NCBI GenBank assembly: GCA_014380625.1
Contig: JACMJL010000186.1
Location: 1-37,477 of the forward strand
DNA length: 37,477 nucleotides
DNA from: Clostridiaceae bacterium
GTDB taxonomy: Bacteria; Bacillota; Clostridia; Clostridiales; Clostridiaceae
Direction of reading: 5' to 3'
How positions within the stretch are numbered: the first letter of the stretch is position 1; every line of letters begins with the position of its first letter. Of the stretch, positions 33,312 through 37,477 are shown one piece after another. The notes under the pieces were generated by a model. It was not told the origin of the DNA, did not search any database, and saw only the letters and a list, made by a program, of their open reading frames with translations. The position numbers and the translations under genes are program-made.

Positions 33312-34556
33312 GTGACAATATTCTTCACTGTGTTTTTAGATCTCTTAGGCTTAGGAATTATTATCCCAATACTTCCAGCATTAATTCTCGATCCAATTGG
33401 AGGTATTTTACCTATAACCTTCTCTTATTCAGCTAGAACACTATTGTATGGATTTTTAATAGCGTCCTATCCCCTAGCACAGTTTTTTGGAGCCCCTATA
33501 TTAGGTGCTCTTGCCGATAGCAACGGTAGAAAAAAACTCCTTATTATATCATTAATAGGAACTGTTGTGGGTTATGCAGTATTTATATTAGGTATACTTA
33601 CAAGTAATATTTTTCTTTTGTTTTTAGGAAGATCGCTAGATGGCTTCACTGGTGGTAACATTTCAATTGCTCAGTCCGCTATTGCAGATATAAGTACGAA
33701 AGAAACAAAATCTAGAAATTTTGGATTAATTGGAATGGCCTTTGGATTAGGGTTTATCATTGGACCCTATATAGGTGGTAAACTTTCAGATTCAGATATA
33801 GTAAGTTGGTTTACTTATGCAACGCCATTCTATCTTTCTATATTTTTAGCTACTATAAATGTTTTATTGGTTATTTTCAATTTTCCTGAAACCATAGTTG
33901 AAAAAAGAGAAACTAAGGTTAGGATCTTCACTGGATTTAGTAATATTGGTAAGGCTTTTAGTTATAAAAATTTAAGGGTAATGTTTTTAGTGGTTTTTCT
34001 TTTAACAGTAGGTTTTAACTTCTTTACTCAATTTTTTCAAGTTTTTTTGTATGGAAAATTTAAATTTACTCAATCCCAAGTTGGCGATTTTTTTGCTTAT
34101 TTGGGGCTGTGGATTGCTATTTCTCAAGGTGCAGTATTAAGACCTTTAGCTAAGAAGTTTAATTCAGTAAAAATATTAAGTGTTTCTATAATTCTTTTAG
34201 CCTTTAGCTTTCCGTTTTTATTAATACCCAAAGATAGGTTTTGGTTATATTTCATTGTTCCTTTTATAGCTATATTTCAAGGTCTTAATCAGCCAAATGG
34301 TACCGCCCTTATTTCAAATTTGACAGATATAGACAAGCAAGGTGAAATCCTTGGTATAAATCAATCTATTTCCTCTGTAGCCCAAGCAATTCCTCCAATT
34401 ATTGCAGGTTTTGTAACTTCCATCAATTTAAATCTTCCTATATGGTTTGCAGCACTATCAACTCTCCTTGCTTGGGTTGTATTCAAGGGTTTCTACGGAA
34501 AAGAAAAGACAAGTGTAAAAGAGGATACTTTAGATAAGGTAGTTATAACAGAATAA
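33312..34556 (+). CDS. MFS transporter, TetA-like; true start uncertain
   Basis: A protein of at least 414 aa with twelve predicted hydrophobic helices. LGLGIIIPILPALI in helix 1 and motif A-like GALADSNGRKKLLI between helices 2 and 3 are typical of the Tet/drug-proton antiporter group; PNGTALISNLTD lies in the second half. Substrate unknown. GTG 33312 is the first legal start but has no ribosome-binding site. A strong GGGGGG (33276-33281) is perfectly spaced for position 33288, where an in-frame GTA codon begins VKNKRYSI and runs open into the gene. This suggests a mutated ATG/GTG start, or use of AUU at 33282. A terminator follows at 34594. Confidence 0.85.
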   Translation: MTIFFTVFLDLLGLGIIIPILPALILDPIGGILPITFSYSARTLLYGFLIASYPLAQFFGAPILGALADSNGRKKLLIISLIGTVVGYAVFILGILTSNIFLLFLGRSLDGFTGGNISIAQSAIADISTKETKSRNFGLIGMAFGLGFIIGPYIGGKLSDSDIVSWFTYATPFYLSIFLATINVLLVIFNFPETIVEKRETKVRIFTGFSNIGKAFSYKNLRVMFLVVFLLTVGFNFFTQFFQVFLYGKFKFTQSQVGDFFAYLGLWIAISQGAVLRPLAKKFNSVKILSVSIILLAFSFPFLLIPKDRFWLYFIVPFIAIFQGLNQPNGTALISNLTDIDKQGEILGINQSISSVAQAIPPIIAGFVTSINLNLPIWFAALSTLLAWVVFKGFYGKEKTSVKEDTLDKVVITE

Positions 34557-34593
34557 TTATTTCACCAAGACCAAAAAAATACTTTTTAAATAG

Positions 34594-34639
34594 AAAAGAA
34601 GGAGAATTGCATAATGCGGTTTTTCTTCTTTTGTTTTTT
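34594..34639 (+). terminator. Intrinsic terminator after the MFS gene
   Basis: AAAAGAAGGAGAATTGC (34594-34610) pairs over 17 positions, with some G-U pairs, with GCGGTTTTTCTTCTTTT (34616-34632) around ATAAT, followed by GTTTTTT. Confidence 0.85.
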
Positions 34640-34915
34640 ATAAAGGTATAATTTAATCTTTACCACCACCCATTTTATTAAATCTATGTTTAGTGGGGAA
34701 TATGTACTTATCCATGAATATAGTGAAAAAGTAAATAAACAGTCTAATCCAAAATCATTTATATTAATACTTCTAGTGGCAAGCTAGAAGTACCAGCTTA
34801 TGAGGAAGGAAGTGTAAGCTATTAGTACCAAAATAAAAATTATAATTTGCTCTTTTGGATTTATTATGATATAAAGAAATAATGATAATTAAAATGAAGA
34901 GTAAAAGGGAGAATT
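34640..34915 (+). other. Gene-free leader upstream of the ABC-F gene, with hairpins and short frames
   Basis: No standard gene is seen. Two hairpins lie here: ACTTCTAG (34769-34776) with CTAGAAGT (34784-34791), and AGCTTA (34795-34800) with TAAGCT (34815-34820). A 10-codon frame, ATG 34703 (MYLSMNIVKK), follows GTGGGGA. An alternative 33-codon frame runs from ATG 34687 to the TAG inside the first hairpin. Whether either is translated is unknown. It may be a regulatory leader or the remnant of a gene. Confidence 0.4.
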
Positions 34916-36811
34916 ATGAATTTTTTAAGCGCAGAAAATATTTCGAAAAGTTATAGTGAAAAAAAACTATTTAATAATATAAATTTAGGAATTAGTGAGG
35001 GCGATAAGATAGGGGTAATAGGTATTAATGGCACTGGGAAATCCACCTTATTAAAAGTTATTGCTGGCGTTGAAGTTCTAGATGAAGGCAAAATCACAAA
35101 AGGAAATTCTGTCACCATGGAGTTTCTAAGACAAAATCCTACTTTCGATTTTGAAGCCACAGTGTTAGAACAGGTTTTTAAAGGTGATACACCTGCCATG
35201 AAGTTAATAAGAGAATATGAGAAGGCAATTAACCATACTATTATAGATAATGATAAAATAATTAAACTTACCCATGAGATGGACCTAATAGATGCCTGGA
35301 CACTAGAAAATGAGGCTAAAATAATTCTTACAAAGCTGGGAGTATCAGACTTTGATGCTAAGGTGGGGACCTTGTCAGGAGGGCAGAAAAAAAGAATAGC
35401 CTTGGCAGCAGCATTAATTAACCCCTCTGATTTATTAATCCTTGATGAGCCCACTAACCATTTAGATAATGATTCTATTGATTGGTTAGAGCAGTATTTA
35501 AACAAAAGAAAAGGCGCCTTATTAATGATTACCCATGATAGATATTTTCTGGATAGGGTGGTAAATGAGATAATTGAAATAGATGGAGGTAAACTCTTTA
35601 CTTATAAGGGGAGTTATAGTAATTTTTTAGAAAAGAAATTAGAAAGAGAAGAAATAGAATTTACAAATGAGAAAAAGAGAGCAAGTCTATTTAAAAAGGA
35701 ACTCGCCTGGATTAGAAAAGGTGCAAAGGCTAGAACAACAAAACAGAAGGCTAGAATTGATAGATTTGATCAGCTAGAAAACGACAAGATAGATATTTCT
35801 GAAGATAAGATAGAAATTTCTGTTGCAGGTAGTCGACTAGGTAAAAAAATAATAGAACTTCAACATATAAGTAAAGGTTTTAATGGAGTTAATTTGATAG
35901 AGGATTTTAATTATATCCTTTTAAGAAATGATAGAGTTGGTATTATAGGGCCAAATGGAAGCGGAAAATCTACATTATTAAATCTAATTAGCGGAAAACT
36001 TAGTCTGGATTCAGGTATTATTGAAACCGGAGAAACTGTTAAAATTGGAGTGTATTCACAAGAAACTTACCACATGGATGATAATCAAAGGGTTATTGAA
36101 TATATTAGAGAAGGAGCAGAATTTATTTCTACGGCTGATGGGTACAAGATAAGTGCTTCCCAGATGTTAGAAAGATTTCTCTTTTTGTCTACTGATCAAT
36201 GGACGCCTATTTCAAAACTTTCCGGAGGAGAAAAAAGAAGACTTTATCTTTTAAGAGTATTGATGGAGTCTCCAAATATCCTGCTTTTAGATGAACCTAC
36301 TAATGATTTAGACATTCAGACCTTAACTATTTTAGAAGATTATTTAGATGAGTTTCAAGGGGCAGTAATTACGGTGTCACATGATAGATATTTTTTAGAT
36401 AGAATTGCTTTGAAAATATTTTGTTTTGAAGGAAACGCTAAAATAACAAAGTATACAGGTAACTATTCTGAAGTAAAAGAGATAATTAAGGAAAATGAAG
36501 TAACTTCAAATAAAGTAATTAATAAAAATAAAGACATGGTTGATGTCAGTAATCAGCCTAACAAAAGGGAGAAAAGTTTGAAGTTTACCTTTAAGGAGCA
36601 ACGTGAATTTGATGAGATAGATTTTATTATTTCAGATTTAGAAGAACAAATAGCCGAAATTGAAATTCTTATTGGTAAAGCTGGTTCAGATTTTACCCTA
36701 TTACAAAAGCTACTAAAGGATAAGGAAGAACTAGAGACAAGTTTAGAAGAAAAGATGGAAAGATGGATTTATTTAAATGAAATTGCAGAAAAAATACAGC
36801 AAAAAAATTAA
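34916..36811 (+). CDS. ABC-F family ATPase (Uup/YfmR-like)
   Basis: A 631-aa soluble protein with two ABC ATPase domains and no membrane part. Domain 1 has Walker A GINGTGKST (about 37-45), signature LSGGQKKR and LLILDEPTNHLD. An inter-domain linker rich in Lys/Arg (about 240-295) follows. Domain 2 has GPNGSGKST, LSGGEKRR and LLLDEPTNDLD. A C-terminal coiled coil (about 545-631) places it nearer Uup than short EttA-type members. ABC-F proteins act on the ribosome; housekeeping translation relief is more likely than antibiotic resistance. ATG 34916 follows AGGGAGAATT. The gene is alone between its leader and a palindromic terminator. Confidence 0.9.
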   Translation: MNFLSAENISKSYSEKKLFNNINLGISEGDKIGVIGINGTGKSTLLKVIAGVEVLDEGKITKGNSVTMEFLRQNPTFDFEATVLEQVFKGDTPAMKLIREYEKAINHTIIDNDKIIKLTHEMDLIDAWTLENEAKIILTKLGVSDFDAKVGTLSGGQKKRIALAAALINPSDLLILDEPTNHLDNDSIDWLEQYLNKRKGALLMITHDRYFLDRVVNEIIEIDGGKLFTYKGSYSNFLEKKLEREEIEFTNEKKRASLFKKELAWIRKGAKARTTKQKARIDRFDQLENDKIDISEDKIEISVAGSRLGKKIIELQHISKGFNGVNLIEDFNYILLRNDRVGIIGPNGSGKSTLLNLISGKLSLDSGIIETGETVKIGVYSQETYHMDDNQRVIEYIREGAEFISTADGYKISASQMLERFLFLSTDQWTPISKLSGGEKRRLYLLRVLMESPNILLLDEPTNDLDIQTLTILEDYLDEFQGAVITVSHDRYFLDRIALKIFCFEGNAKITKYTGNYSEVKEIIKENEVTSNKVINKNKDMVDVSNQPNKREKSLKFTFKEQREFDEIDFIISDLEEQIAEIEILIGKAGSDFTLLQKLLKDKEELETSLEEKMERWIYLNEIAEKIQQKN

Positions 36812-36905
36812 TAATATAATTCTATGGTGATGTAGTTAAATAAGTATTGTAGTCATGTGTCTGTGTTAATATTTTTAGTTGATTATAATAGTGAAAATAT
36901 TATTA

Positions 36906-36949
36906 AATTAAAGAGGCTGTCTCAAAATTTTGAGACAGCCTCTTTAATT
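36906..36949. terminator. Perfect 44-bp palindrome, terminator-like, of the CTGTCTCAAAA family
   Basis: Bases 36906-36927 are the exact reverse complement of 36928-36949, with the core AGAGGCTGTCTCAAAA and its mirror. It lies about 95 bases after the ABC-F stop. Unlike the three related hairpins it has no mismatch and no loop. It can end transcription from either side. Confidence 0.8.
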
Positions 36950-36969
36950 ATTAGTATTTAGTTATGATG

Positions 36970-37074
36970 CTATTTTCTTATTCCGATTCCTTCTGGAGTC
37001 CTTGTTTTGGGATTAATGATTACCGTAATAGGACGAAGCATTGATTCATCATTTGCATGAAAAGAAACTAACAC
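36970..37074 (-). CDS. Short open frame next to transposase remnant, doubtful
   Basis: A 34-codon frame from GTG 37074 to TAG 36970 reads VLVSFHANDESMLRPITVII and ends EGIGIRK. It is in the same frame as the transposase remnant, just after the latter's stop. There is no ribosome-binding site. It looks like the broken end of some protein, but I do not recognise it. It may be noise. Confidence 0.25.
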   Translation of the reverse strand: MLVSFHANDESMLRPITVIINPKTRTPEGIGIRK

Positions 37075-37083
37075 TATATTGTC

Positions 37084-37477
37084 TTATTTAATTATACTTG
37101 TATAATTTTCTTTGATATTTACATATCTTAAAGCCTTTATAAAATTATTTTTTCTCAGACAATTATAGAGAGACAAATAATTATTTAAATATTTGCTAGC
37201 TACGCCCTGAAATTTAAGAAGCCACTCTTCTACAGATCTTCGATAGCTATAGGCTAAATCTATATTGTTTTCTTCTGTTCTGTTATAGGGACTAACTCTA
37301 AAATGTTGTTTAATTCCAGTTAAATTTGCAAAGTGTTTATAAAAGGTTTTAAAATTTGAACAGAGATATATAAGATTAAAAATGGAGATTAGACACTTCG
37401 TTTAAATCTGGTACTAAACTTTAGTAAGCGGTATAGTCATACAAAAATATAATATATAAATTGACAACGATTTCACA
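37084..37477 (-). pseudogene. Transposase-like remnant (C-terminal part), with in-frame stops
   Basis: On the - strand a frame runs from the right edge to TAA at 37084. Its end contains SYRRSVEEWLLKFQGVASKY followed by LNNYLSLYN, a pattern I associate with the C-terminus of IS1595-like transposases (GVATKYL.NYL). The frame is broken by TAG (37416-37414) and TAA (37404-37402), so it is decayed, and it is cut by the window edge. The family assignment is from memory and moderate. No terminal inverted repeat or target duplication could be located. Confidence 0.5.

Noticed and set aside
34951..35505. 184-codon frame on the - strand inside the ABC-F gene
   Set aside because: It is antisense to a strongly conserved ATPase domain and has no ribosome-binding site.

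Overview
The window comes from a low-GC, strictly or mainly anaerobic Firmicute, most likely a Clostridium in the broad sense. Support for this: AT-rich DNA, strong AGGAGG/AGGTGAT ribosome-binding sites, GTG/TTG starts, a DUF4317 protein, rubrerythrin, a Tad pilus locus without an outer-membrane secretin, a T-box leader and U-tract terminators. Species cannot be fixed from the sequence alone.

Layout. 1-340: 3' end of a 23S rRNA, a 5S rRNA and the rRNA terminator. 485-7450: housekeeping and less-studied genes, namely DUF4317, a heavy-metal-associated-like small protein without its metal cysteines, a divergent FtsZ, a siroheme nitrite/sulfite reductase, a DUF815 AAA ATPase and a membrane-anchored GH113-like protein. 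7573-10761: a MalY/PatB-type C-S lyase, then a promoter, a T-box leader, an Lrp/AsnC regulator and a class I aminotransferase (an AlaR/AlaT-like pair). 10946-20043: a compact Tad/Flp pilus locus: prepilin peptidase, DegS/DegU-like two-component pair, a 57-aa Flp pilin, TadE, CpaB with a C-terminal LysM, TadZ with an apparently intact receiver domain, TadA, TadB, TadC and a DUF192 protein. 20208-23715: a DUF445-like protein, nitroreductase (-), rubrerythrin (+) and aspartate kinase (-). 23904-29276: a GAF-PAS hybrid histidine kinase, a receiver-HD-GYP regulator, an EamA transporter and a TPR protein. 29340-36811: superoxide dismutase (-), RecQ, ketopantoate reductase-like protein, an MFS transporter with a strange start, and an ABC-F ATPase. 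36812-37477: a perfect palindrome and the decayed end of a transposase-like gene.

How it fits together. The Tad block has every inner-membrane part needed for a Gram-positive Flp pilus (peptidase, pilin, pseudopilin, ATPase, two platform proteins, ATPase-like TadZ, CpaB). A DegS/DegU-type pair is embedded in it, so pilus expression is probably signal-controlled. Rubrerythrin, superoxide dismutase and the nitroreductase form a scattered oxygen/redox defence set. The T-box leader, regulator and aminotransferase look like an alanine-supply operon sensed through tRNA charging.

The best leads are the divergent FtsZ outside a division cluster, the small Tad locus with its repeat-expanded terminator, the T-box whose specifier and discriminator readings disagree between Cys and Ala, a four-copy family of related hairpins at gene ends, and the N-terminal domain of the TPR protein. 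No CRISPR array, prophage or clear novel defence system was seen.
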